A stretch of 64,000 nt of DNA from JAISFI01 sp031553775 (GTDB taxonomy: Bacteria > Bacteroidota > Bacteroidia > Bacteroidales > Azobacteroidaceae): the NCBI GenBank assembly GCA_031553775.1, contig JAVBLA010000021.1, positions 1-64,000 of the forward strand, in the 5' to 3' direction. Each line of letters starts with the position of its first letter. Position 1 is the first letter of the stretch. A program made the position numbers and the translations under genes. Under the pieces are notes generated by a model. It did not search any database, was not told where the DNA came from, and worked only from the letters and a program-made list of their open reading frames with translations. Positions 44,229 to 52,354 of the stretch are shown piece by piece.

Positions 44229-45125
44229 TTAAACAGATACTAAAGGAATAAACAGATGATTTGTAAACAGATATACGGTAGAATCATCGGTAAAGAACGC
44301 TGCATTATCGTTGCTATTTACAAACTCAGAATCCTTTCCCAAAGCAGGAAAGTTTGTGATTAACTTTGTTATATTATTTTCTTGTTCTCTCAATGAGTCT
44401 TTAAGATCGTTAACCAACAAGCATAAATATTTCCAATTTTGAAGAGTTGGTTGCCCTTTTTCACCCATTAACAGTTGCAAAAAATGCCGAATCAATCTAT
44501 CCGTCCGGTAATAAAAAACGCCGGTTTGATAACATTGAATCAAGACATATAAGCTTCTGAGCAATACGTGGTCTGCTGCAAAAAAGGAATTAAGTTCTTG
44601 CGCGTACATAGACAAGACTTCCGGAGGAGTTCGTTTCACAAGAACATCGAATCGCAACAGGAGTGTCAATAAATCATGTTTCAGTTTTTTTTGAACCGAA
44701 GTAAATTCGCTACGCTCTTCATTTAAATAACGATAAATAAAATATAACCCAAAATCAGAAAAATAATTAAGATTGAAATCCGTCTGTGATATGGCTATTC
44801 GAGTCTGGAAGTCCACTTCTTCAAGGATTTCGTTCGCTTCTCCCGACACAAATTCGTGCCGCAACAGATGAGCTATCGACCAGCCTATTCCCGTAAGTCC
44901 GTTTTCAAACCTGAACGATTGGATTGAGTGGATGTTTTCAACTGTATTATCAAGCAGTTTGTCGGCTGTTTTCTCATATTGTTTTATCTGGGTCTTACGG
45001 TGTATCCAATAATAAAAGAGGCATTGCCCCATCATTCCTCCCGACAAGCCCAAATTTTCAGGTGGCGGAGAAACAATTAATCGATTGGCGATTGATTTAC
45101 ATTCTTCGATTGATAATTTATTCAT
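44229..45125 (-). CDS. Short LanC-like protein without the zinc site (copy A)
   Basis: 298 residues from ATG 45125; the longer reading from 45191 would overlap cysN and is rejected. N-terminal LanC-type motifs LGLSGGMMGQCLFYYWI and FENGLTGIGWSIAHLLRH are followed by a helical C-terminus without the catalytic His or Cys/Cys-His zinc ligands. It resembles copy B at 41499. It begins only 11 bp after the cysN stop, which places it in the sulfate-activation operon. Confidence 0.7.
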   Translation of the reverse strand: MNKLSIEECKSIANRLIVSPPPENLGLSGGMMGQCLFYYWIHRKTQIKQYEKTADKLLDNTVENIHSIQSFRFENGLTGIGWSIAHLLRHEFVSGEANEILEEVDFQTRIAISQTDFNLNYFSDFGLYFIYRYLNEERSEFTSVQKKLKHDLLTLLLRFDVLVKRTPPEVLSMYAQELNSFFAADHVLLRSLYVLIQCYQTGVFYYRTDRLIRHFLQLLMGEKGQPTLQNWKYLCLLVNDLKDSLREQENNITKLITNFPALGKDSEFVNSNDNAAFFTDDSTVYLFTNHLFIPLVSV

Positions 45126-45136
45126 AATCGTCATCC

Positions 45137-46576
45137 TCAATTGTTTTTTACCGTTACTACCTTGATACCCTGCCTCGCTAATTCCCTGCAAAGTATATCG
45201 ACTATTTCATAATTTTCTTTCCGGATATTCAACTCGGGAAGATTCAATACCGCATCTTGTTGTTTTCCGTTTCCCGGATCAATAGGCCAGCCTTCCGTAA
45301 TCATCCCTACCGCCGAAGTATTATTTGATACGGGATCGATCAGGATAAAAGCGCCCGACAGTTTATTGCAATCGTACCTGTCAAATATCAACGGACGCCC
45401 GGTGGTCACGCTCACGCTTCCAATCTCGTTCATCGACAGGAAAGTTGCAGGACTTTGCTCCATGGTATTTACATCAAACCGGTAAGCTACTTTATCGATT
45501 TTTGCGCGGGTGAGATGGGTAGTATGTTTGAGCAGATACGATTTGTTCCTGTCCATCGGCTGTTCGTCCATCCATACCATCGTTGCATCGAATTGATTGC
45601 CGACAACAGGCAGATGCTGTTTACCGACAATCATTTCTCCCCGGGAAATATCAATTTCATCTTCTAAAACAACAGTTATACATTGGCTCGGATAGGCTTC
45701 TTTACACGTTTGTCCATATATTTCAATCCGTTTTATCCGGGAAGAAATTCCGGAGGGTAGAGCCGTGATTCCATCTCCCATGCGTAAAGTTCCGGAAAGG
45801 ATTTTTCCGCAAAATCCTCTATAATTGTGCTCGTGCCGGATCACATATTGTACAGGAAAACGTAACTCTTCCGTATTGTATTCTTTTTCTATGGCCACCG
45901 ATTCTAAATATTCCATCAATGTTTTTCCACCATACCAGGGCATTTGGATCGATCGCTCCACCACGTTATCTCCATGCAAAGCGGAAATGGGGATATAGCA
46001 TATTTCGGAAAAATTCAGTGAGCCGGAAAATACTTTGTATGCTGTTACAATCTCATCAAAAACAGTAGACCGGTATCCGGTTAAATCCATTTTATTGATT
46101 GCCAGTACTATCTTTCTGATACCCAATAGTGAGGCTATGAATGTATGTCGCCGGGTCTGACGGGAGATTCCTTTAGTGGCATCGACTAAGATAATTGCCA
46201 AGTTTGCCGTAGAGCCTCCGGTAACCATATTCCGGGTATATTGTTCGTGTCCGGGAGTATCGGCAATGATGAATTTCCGGTTATTGGTGGAGAAATAGCG
46301 ATAAGCTACATCAATGGTGATTCCCTGTTCCCGTTCGGCTTTCAATCCGTCTAACAACAAGGCGTAGTCAATCATTTCTCCTGCTTTGCCGATTCGCTGG
46401 CTGTCGCGTACTAAGGCACTGAGATGATCTTCGTATATTTTCTTACTGTCGTAAAGTAGACGCCCGATTAGCGTTGATTTACCATCATCGACAGAGCCGG
46501 CAGTCAGAAAGCGCAACATATCTTTTTTCTGATCCTGCTCCAAAAATGATTGTATGTCCAATTCGTTATTTGTCAT
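45137..46576 (-). CDS. cysN: Sulfate adenylyltransferase subunit 1 (GTPase)
   Basis: 479 residues. The GTPase domain has the P-loop GSVDDGKSTLIGRLL, DTPGHEQYTRNM and NKMD. Two beta-barrel domains follow, as in EF-Tu-like CysN. With CysD it makes adenosine 5'-phosphosulfate (APS) from sulfate and ATP. Unlike NodQ it has no fused APS kinase; that is encoded by cysC two genes upstream. It follows cysD after 3 bp and precedes a LanC-like gene by 11 bp. Confidence 0.95.
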   Translation of the reverse strand: MTNNELDIQSFLEQDQKKDMLRFLTAGSVDDGKSTLIGRLLYDSKKIYEDHLSALVRDSQRIGKAGEMIDYALLLDGLKAEREQGITIDVAYRYFSTNNRKFIIADTPGHEQYTRNMVTGGSTANLAIILVDATKGISRQTRRHTFIASLLGIRKIVLAINKMDLTGYRSTVFDEIVTAYKVFSGSLNFSEICYIPISALHGDNVVERSIQMPWYGGKTLMEYLESVAIEKEYNTEELRFPVQYVIRHEHNYRGFCGKILSGTLRMGDGITALPSGISSRIKRIEIYGQTCKEAYPSQCITVVLEDEIDISRGEMIVGKQHLPVVGNQFDATMVWMDEQPMDRNKSYLLKHTTHLTRAKIDKVAYRFDVNTMEQSPATFLSMNEIGSVSVTTGRPLIFDRYDCNKLSGAFILIDPVSNNTSAVGMITEGWPIDPGNGKQQDAVLNLPELNIRKENYEIVDILCRELARQGIKVVTVKNN

Positions 46577-46579
46577 TGT

Positions 46580-47473
46580 TTAAAAATATCCTTCTATCTT
46601 TTTCTGTTCCATACTCCCCTCCTGGTCAAAATCAATAACCCGGGTAGTTCTTTCCGATTTGCAGACTAACATCACTTCCTCTACTATTTTTTCGATAGTA
46701 TCCGCTTTGCTTTCAACAGCCCCCGTCAATGGATAACATCCCAAGGTACGGAACCTGACCGATTTCATTTCTTGTTGTTTACGGTAGTGTTCGGGCATAC
46801 GGTCGTCATCTGCTAAAATCAGATTTCCATCGATGTTTACCACCGGGCGTTCCTTTGCAAAATACAGCGGTACAATGGGAATATTTTCCTTCCGGATATA
46901 TTGCCAGACATCTAATTCCGTCCAGTTCGACAGCGGAAATACCCTGATGGATTCCCCCTTGTGGATCCGGGTGTTGTAAATATCCCATATTTCCGGACGT
47001 TGGTTTTTCGGATCCCAGTGGTGCTGTTTGTTCCTGAAGGAGAAAATGCGTTCTTTGGCTCTGGACTTTTCTTCATCCCGGCGGGCTCCTCCAAAAGCGG
47101 CATCGAACTTGTACTTATTCAGGGCATCCAATAATGCCTGCGTTTTCATCAAATCGGTATGGACTTTGCTTCCATGGGTAAATGGTCCCACTCCTTCTTC
47201 AAACGATTTTGTATTACTCTCCACAATCAGATTCCATCCCTGCCTGCGTACATACGCATCCCGAAATGCAATCATTTCCCTGAATTTCCACTTGGAATCG
47301 ATGTGCATCAAAGGAAAAGGGGGTTTTGCCGGAGCAAAAGCTTTTTCGGCTAACCTGACCATTACGGAAGAATCTTTCCCAATGGAATACAGCATAACCG
47401 GATTTTCAAATTCGGCAGCAACTTCCCTGATAATATATATCGCTTCGGCTTCCAATGCTTCGAGATGGCTCAT
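46580..47473 (-). CDS. cysD: Sulfate adenylyltransferase subunit 2
   Basis: About 297 residues of the PP-loop ATP pyrophosphatase family (MLYSIGKDSSVMVRLAEKAF; GARRDEEKSRAKER; WTELDVWQYI). The start at 47473 (MSHLEALEAEAIYIIRE) gives a 4-bp ATGA overlap with the cysC stop, typical of coupled genes, so I prefer it to the ATG at 47482. Confidence 0.95.
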   Translation of the reverse strand: MSHLEALEAEAIYIIREVAAEFENPVMLYSIGKDSSVMVRLAEKAFAPAKPPFPLMHIDSKWKFREMIAFRDAYVRRQGWNLIVESNTKSFEEGVGPFTHGSKVHTDLMKTQALLDALNKYKFDAAFGGARRDEEKSRAKERIFSFRNKQHHWDPKNQRPEIWDIYNTRIHKGESIRVFPLSNWTELDVWQYIRKENIPIVPLYFAKERPVVNIDGNLILADDDRMPEHYRKQQEMKSVRFRTLGCYPLTGAVESKADTIEKIVEEVMLVCKSERTTRVIDFDQEGSMEQKKIEGYF

Positions 47474-48111
47474 TTGATACATAGCTTTTCCTCCTGTGTT
47501 GTTAATGGGTTGATACGGGGTTTTATGAGACTCATTATTGCCGTTACACAGTCCCGGACTTCCCGGATGGAAGTATCCAACAACAAATCCGGATGTTGCG
47601 GATATTCAAACGGAGCGGAAATCCCGGTGAATTCTGTGATTTCACCGCTCCTCGCTTTCCTATAAAGTCCCTTCACATCCCTTGCTTCACAAATTTTGAT
47701 GGGTGCATTTACAAATATTTCCACAAAATCATCTTTCCCGAATATGGAACGGGGAATCGCCCTGATTTTCTCTGTGGGACTGATGCAAGCCACCATCGTG
47801 ATAATACCGCAAGCCACTAATAATTTACCTGTTTCTGCTATTCTGCGGATATTTTCCATACGGTCTTCTTCCGAAAATCCAAGATTAGAGTTGATTCCGG
47901 AGCGCATGTTATCTCCATCCAGTATACAAGTCAAATAACCTTTACCGAACAATTCCCGCTCCAATGCACCGGCGAGAGTTGTCTTTCCTGAACCGCTCAA
48001 ACCCGTAAACCAGATTAACAGGCCTCTTTGTTGTAGCAGCGATTCTTTGTCGGAACGGTTCAACAGTTGATGATAAGAGGAGAATATGTTGTTTTGTTTC
48101 ATATATTTCAT
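47470..48111 (-). CDS. cysC: Adenylylsulfate kinase
   Basis: 213 residues. The P-loop is FTGLSGSGKTTLAGAL, with the APS-kinase motifs LDGDNMRSGIN, NIRRIAETGKLL, and ARDVKGLYRKAR. It phosphorylates APS to PAPS, the universal sulfate donor. No PAPS reductase gene is present in the window, so PAPS here may serve sulfonation as much as assimilation. The start is 2 bp after the permease stop; an alternative ATG lies three codons in (MKQNN). Confidence 0.95.
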   Translation of the reverse strand: MKYMKQNNIFSSYHQLLNRSDKESLLQQRGLLIWFTGLSGSGKTTLAGALERELFGKGYLTCILDGDNMRSGINSNLGFSEEDRMENIRRIAETGKLLVACGIITMVACISPTEKIRAIPRSIFGKDDFVEIFVNAPIKICEARDVKGLYRKARSGEITEFTGISAPFEYPQHPDLLLDTSIREVRDCVTAIMSLIKPRINPLTTQEEKLCIK

Positions 48112-48113
48112 TT

Positions 48114-49397
48114 TTAGAAAGAGAAAAATACCGGAATCAGCGTTACTGATAAGATAAACAGGATAATACTTAACGGTAATCCTGCCCTTACAAAATTTTT
48201 CAAATTGTGATCTCCCAGATGCATGGCAATCAAATTAGTCTGATAACTATGCGGAATGATAAAACTGGCAGATGCCGCTATACAAATCGCCACACAAAAA
48301 GGCTTAGGGTCTATGCCCATTCTGGCTGCCGTTGCCAATGCTATCGGAAACGTCATGGCTGCTGCTGCATTGTTGGGGACAATTTGAGTAAACAGATTGG
48401 TAATAAGGTAGATTACAGCCAAAATCAATACCGGATGGCAATCAGATGTCAGGTTTAAGATAAAGCCTGAAATGATATCGGCAATCCCACTGTTCCCAAT
48501 TGCTTTGCTGATTGCAAATGCGCAGGCTATCGTAATCAGAATGTCCCAGTGGATGTATTTTGTATATTGCCTTGCAGGTATCAAGCCGGTAATAAACATA
48601 CAGATCATCGTCAGGGAGGCAAATATAAACATGTCCGGTTTGTTTTTGACCGGAAGTTCAATCGCTTCCGAAAATCCGGCTCCAATCACCATGAATAACA
48701 AAAGAATGATTGCTGTTATCTCTTTTCTCCTGTTCCTGAAAAGTTTTTTTTCTCCGGTAATTTGATCCTGTTTATTAATAAATGTATTGTTCCCAGGAAG
48801 TATATGAGGTGAAAGGAAATACAAATAAAAGAATGTTGCCAAAGCACAGAAAATACCGACTTTCCCCAATTCAAACAAACTGAATCCGGCTATGCCTGAT
48901 TCTAACATCAATGAATGTACTACTAAATTGGTAGATGTTCCGATGAGTGTACATAAGCCTCCTGCAATAGTTATAAAAGATACCGGAATCATAAACTTTG
49001 AGGCAGGTATATGCATAGATTCCGACCAGCGTTTAACAACGGGAGCCGCAATCATAACTACAGCTGTATTATTTAAAAAGGCAGAAATAAGAGCTATGAA
49101 AGGCAGTACTTTCATCTGTACTGATCGAATACTGTTTTTTCCTGATGAAAGAAAATGCGAAATTAAATGGTCAAAAACATTGCTATTCTTGATTCCTTCA
49201 CTGATAACAAACAACACCGCAACAGTCAATACACCTTTGTTGCTGAAACCGTTCAATGCCTCTTCCGGAGTAATGATTCCACAAGTTAGGAATAAAATTG
49301 TGGCTGAGAAAAATATGATCCCGGAGCTGATCCTGTTATCTACCAGCAGTAGTAAAATACTGATGATTCCCAGAGTAACTATAATAAGTAAAAGCAT
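48114..49397 (-). CDS. SLC13/DASS-type permease, probably sulfate uptake
   Basis: 427 residues from ATG 49397, with about ten to eleven membrane segments in two inverted halves. It carries NTAVVMIAAPVV and GTSTNLVVHSLM in the first half, and NNAAAAMTFPIA in the second, the divalent-anion-symporter signature. Its position directly upstream of cysC-cysD-cysN argues for sulfate as substrate. It lacks the cytoplasmic TrkA_C domains found between the halves of many bacterial sulfate permeases, so it is a short version. Confidence 0.85.
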   Translation of the reverse strand: MLLLIIVTLGIISILLLLVDNRISSGIIFFSATILFLTCGIITPEEALNGFSNKGVLTVAVLFVISEGIKNSNVFDHLISHFLSSGKNSIRSVQMKVLPFIALISAFLNNTAVVMIAAPVVKRWSESMHIPASKFMIPVSFITIAGGLCTLIGTSTNLVVHSLMLESGIAGFSLFELGKVGIFCALATFFYLYFLSPHILPGNNTFINKQDQITGEKKLFRNRRKEITAIILLLFMVIGAGFSEAIELPVKNKPDMFIFASLTMICMFITGLIPARQYTKYIHWDILITIACAFAISKAIGNSGIADIISGFILNLTSDCHPVLILAVIYLITNLFTQIVPNNAAAAMTFPIALATAARMGIDPKPFCVAICIAASASFIIPHSYQTNLIAMHLGDHNLKNFVRAGLPLSIILFILSVTLIPVFFSF

Positions 49398-49606
49398 TGT
49401 TTTTTGGTAAAAGATTATACAAATATTTTTGTGCATAAAACTTCTGAACAAAAATATTACATGATTTTTAATAATAATAGTAATAATATTAAATAATTAT
49501 GCTGTATTCGCATAAAATTAGTCAAAATATGAATAATAGAGTTTGTATTGAATAATAGTTATATCGTTCTTTTACATACTTTTGTGATTCACAAAAAGAT
49601 TCACTG

Positions 49607-49807
49607 ATGAAAGACAACAAGGTTCGACGTAATGCGAAGCAATTATTATCACTGACTAACTTTATCCAAACAGAGTTTGAAGCATTTATCCCGACATTCG
49701 AATACCATTGGAATAGGTATTACAACTGTTTTACACTGAAAGGCAAGCCACGGGAACAGATATCTTATAATCGTAAAATGAGCCGGATACCAATGTCGGT
49801 AATATAA
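49607..49807 (+). pseudogene. N-terminal fragment of an insertion-sequence transposase
   Basis: 66 codons (RRNAKQLLSLTNFIQTEFEA; FIPTFEYHWNRYYNCFTLKG; PREQISYNRKMS) look like the N-terminus of an IS5-like transposase common in Bacteroidales. They stop abruptly at 49807 and nothing recognisable continues downstream. A -7 box TACTTTTG lies at 49577-49584. I treat it as an IS remnant at the junction between the PAPS genes and the imported sulfotransferase region. Confidence 0.5.
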
Positions 49808-49906
49808 AAAGCGTTTTAGATATAGCAAGTCTATGTTAATAGCCTCCGGCTTCCATAATTTTTGAATGTTATTAGAAATGAATCATATATAATTTCATTG
49901 AATATA

Positions 49907-50272
49907 ATGTCTGGTATAGGTTTCAATATTAGAAAGTTAAGAGAAAAAAAAGGTTTTTCTCAAGAGTATATTGCGGAAAAATTGGGTATTAATCAAAGCA
50001 CATACGGCAAGCTTGAAAGAAATATCTCTAATATAACGTTGGATAGATTATATAAAATAGCCAACGTACTCGAAGAAGATATCATAACATTACTTAATAT
50101 TAGCAGAGAAAGCACTTTTTTCAATCAGGCCAATCAAGGTAATGGGCATGTGGAAACCACTCAGAATGATTTTAAAATAATAATAGAGGAATTGAAACTG
50201 ACTTATGAAAAAATGCTTGTGATAAAGGATGAACAAATAGATTTTTTAAAAAATATTTTAGAAAGCAAATAA
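49907..50272 (+). CDS. XRE-type helix-turn-helix regulator
   Basis: About 121 residues from ATG 49907. An HTH_3 domain occupies residues 1-62 (IRKLREKKGFSQEYIAEKLG, NQSTYGKLERNISNITLDRL). A short helical tail ends in KNILESK. The sequence is AT-rich and native-looking. It stops 12 bp before the sulfotransferase start and may control it. The 5' extension to 49862 has no support. Confidence 0.85.
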   Translation: MSGIGFNIRKLREKKGFSQEYIAEKLGINQSTYGKLERNISNITLDRLYKIANVLEEDIITLLNISRESTFFNQANQGNGHVETTQNDFKIIIEELKLTYEKMLVIKDEQIDFLKNILESK

Positions 50273-50284
50273 ACATATTGTGGA

Positions 50285-51625
50285 ATGGAAGAACGAAGTA
50301 ATAATAATAAAAATATCAATGTGACCGGAGAGAGGCACGTGACCAAGCAGGTAGTACTCCACATCGGCACTCCGAAGACCGGTACCTCGTATTTACAGGA
50401 TGTCCTGTTCCACAACCGCAAATTCCTCGCCGAGCACAGAATCTTTTACCCAGCCGAGCGGTACGACAGTCAATTCTTTGCTGCGCTCGATTTGATGCAG
50501 CTTCAGTGGGGCGGGCTCGAGGCGGAGGCGGTCGGCACCTGGTCGCAATTGGCCGAGTCTGTCCGAGCAATTGAAGATGGTACAGTCATCATCAGCCATG
50601 AGATACTCGCCAAAGCGTCGCAGCAACAAGTTAAAGAGGCGATCGCCTCGCTCGGAAACGACTCCGAGATACACCTCGTCATCTCGGTACGCGACCTTGC
50701 TCGGCAAATCCCGGCAGAGTGGCAGGAAAAAGTTAAGCACCGCAGTATTCTCAATTACGCTCACTTCCTCGACCTGATCCGCGATCCGTTGCGTGTGAGC
50801 CGGGAGGGTGCATGGTTTTGGGGTGTTCAGGATCTCCCTGCAATTCTCGATCGCTGGGGCCACAACTTGCCACCCGAGCGCATCCATATAGTTACCGTGC
50901 CGCCTCCGGGGAGCGACCGTAACCTGCTGTGGAAGCGGTTTAGCCACGCCTTTGGTCTCGACGGAATCAATCTCGACTTGCGCGGAGCGCGAACTAACCC
51001 TTCGATGGGCGCGCCCGAGACCGCTCTGTTGCGCCAGATCAACCTGAAAGTCAATTCGGTGGTCGCCCCTGCTGACTACCGTCCACTCATACTCAATCTG
51101 CTTGCCCACCGCACCTTGGCTGCACGCACCGACTCTCCCCGCCTTACCTTGCGCCCCGACCTGCGGCCGTGGGTTGCAGAGTTGTCCCGGCAATGGGTCT
51201 GCGAACTAAAGTTCCGCGCATACAACGTGGTCGGCGACCTCAACGAACTGCTTGCCTCCGAACATGCGGACGGCCTACCATACGTCGATCCCGACCGTCC
51301 CTGCCCGCACCACGTTGCCTCAGCAGCAATCGATGTCATCGAGGTACTGCTGATCGAGAACGCCCGGCTCCGTTCCATCCGGGATTCCCTGCGTGTTGAG
51401 GCGGATGAGACTCTGGCAGTGATTGAACATGCATACGATGTGCTCGATCGTGCATACGACATGCTTGGCGGCCTTGACGAACTGATCGTCTCCGGGCACG
51501 CGGACGACTCGTGCGCCGATCCCGACCTTCCCCTCCACATCGTCTCAACAGCCATCGACATCATCAAAGCTCTATTGGTAGAAAACGTCCGGCTCCGTGC
51601 CGTCGAGGACTCCCTGCGCGCTTAG
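50285..51625 (+). CDS. PAPS-dependent sulfotransferase of foreign (GC-rich) origin
   Basis: 446 residues. The 5'-phosphosulfate-binding loop is HIGTPKTGTSYLQ and the 3'-phosphate motif VISVRDLARQIPAEWQE, so it should transfer sulfate from PAPS. The coding sequence is strongly GC-rich with C/G-ending codons, unlike every neighbour, and resembles actinobacterial genes. The first 12 codons are AT-rich; the change occurs near 50321. A GTG at 50339 (VTKQVVLHIGTP) has a Shine-Dalgarno-like GGAGAGAGG 4-12 bp before it and may be the donor start. The C-terminus contains two copies of a ~55-residue Asp/His-then-helix repeat (HADGLPYVDPDRP and HADDSCADPDLP regions). PAPS genes are adjacent on the other strand. 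Confidence 0.85.
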   Translation: MEERSNNNKNINVTGERHVTKQVVLHIGTPKTGTSYLQDVLFHNRKFLAEHRIFYPAERYDSQFFAALDLMQLQWGGLEAEAVGTWSQLAESVRAIEDGTVIISHEILAKASQQQVKEAIASLGNDSEIHLVISVRDLARQIPAEWQEKVKHRSILNYAHFLDLIRDPLRVSREGAWFWGVQDLPAILDRWGHNLPPERIHIVTVPPPGSDRNLLWKRFSHAFGLDGINLDLRGARTNPSMGAPETALLRQINLKVNSVVAPADYRPLILNLLAHRTLAARTDSPRLTLRPDLRPWVAELSRQWVCELKFRAYNVVGDLNELLASEHADGLPYVDPDRPCPHHVASAAIDVIEVLLIENARLRSIRDSLRVEADETLAVIEHAYDVLDRAYDMLGGLDELIVSGHADDSCADPDLPLHIVSTAIDIIKALLVENVRLRAVEDSLRA

Positions 51626-51659
51626 GTGGCGAAATTCGGTGTTATTTTTGTTTCAATAC

Positions 51660-52340
51660 TCACGGAACCTTTAACAAATAACCTAAGCCATACGCCGATT
51701 CCAGGGAAATACTCGGGTCGGATGCCAGTTTCTTTTTCAGGCTGTTGATCGTGTTTTTCAACATCTGGTGGTTTCGTTTATTTTTATCCTTCCAGATGTA
51801 CTTGAAGAAAAAGGGCAATTCCACCACCTGGTTTTTATGTTTCAATAAAATCGATAATACAGTTGTTTCTCTTTCTTTCAGGAGATGTTCGACAGAATCG
51901 ACTATTAATATCTTGGAAGTCCTGTCTAATATGGAATTCCCGAATTTCCACTCAGCCCTCATGTGGAACATGGTGTTCAACAAGGCGTTGACCTGCATTA
52001 GTAATTCTTTGTGGGAAAACGGTTTGCGAATAAACGAAGTGGCTCCTTTTTCGAAACTCTCCACACAGTCGTCTTCACTCTGGTGGTATCCTGTCATAAT
52101 AATGATGGGAGTATGGTTGTCTTTTAACCGGATATCGAACATTACTTCCAATCCATTTTTTACAGGCATGTCGATATCCATGAGGATCAGGTCTACCGAA
52201 TGAGAGCGATATAATTCCAATGCCTCTTCTCCGTTGTTTGTAATCAGTACCCGGAAATCGTTGTCTTCAAACATATCATGCAAAGGATATGCTAAAGAAG
52301 GATCGTCTTCCGCAATCAGAATCAAGCATTTGTTCTTCAT
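51660..52340 (-). CDS. Two-component response regulator, OmpR/RprY type
   Basis: 226 residues. The receiver domain has the acidic pair EDD near residue 12, the phospho-acceptor Asp in LILMDIDMPVKNG and the conserved Lys in FIRKPFSH. The C-terminal winged helix (about 130-225) ends in AYGLGYLLKVP, as in Bacteroides RprY-like regulators. It follows the sensor kinase by 14 bp. Confidence 0.92.
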   Translation of the reverse strand: MKNKCLILIAEDDPSLAYPLHDMFEDNDFRVLITNNGEEALELYRSHSVDLILMDIDMPVKNGLEVMFDIRLKDNHTPIIIMTGYHQSEDDCVESFEKGATSFIRKPFSHKELLMQVNALLNTMFHMRAEWKFGNSILDRTSKILIVDSVEHLLKERETTVLSILLKHKNQVVELPFFFKYIWKDKNKRNHQMLKNTINSLKKKLASDPSISLESAYGLGYLLKVP

Positions 52341-52354
52341 AAGCGTATAAGGTG

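Noticed and set aside
50393..51193. A 266-codon open frame on the minus strand opposite the sulfotransferase
   Set aside because: GC-rich coding DNA creates long antisense frames; it has no motif, start context or promoter, whereas the plus frame has PAPS-binding motifs.
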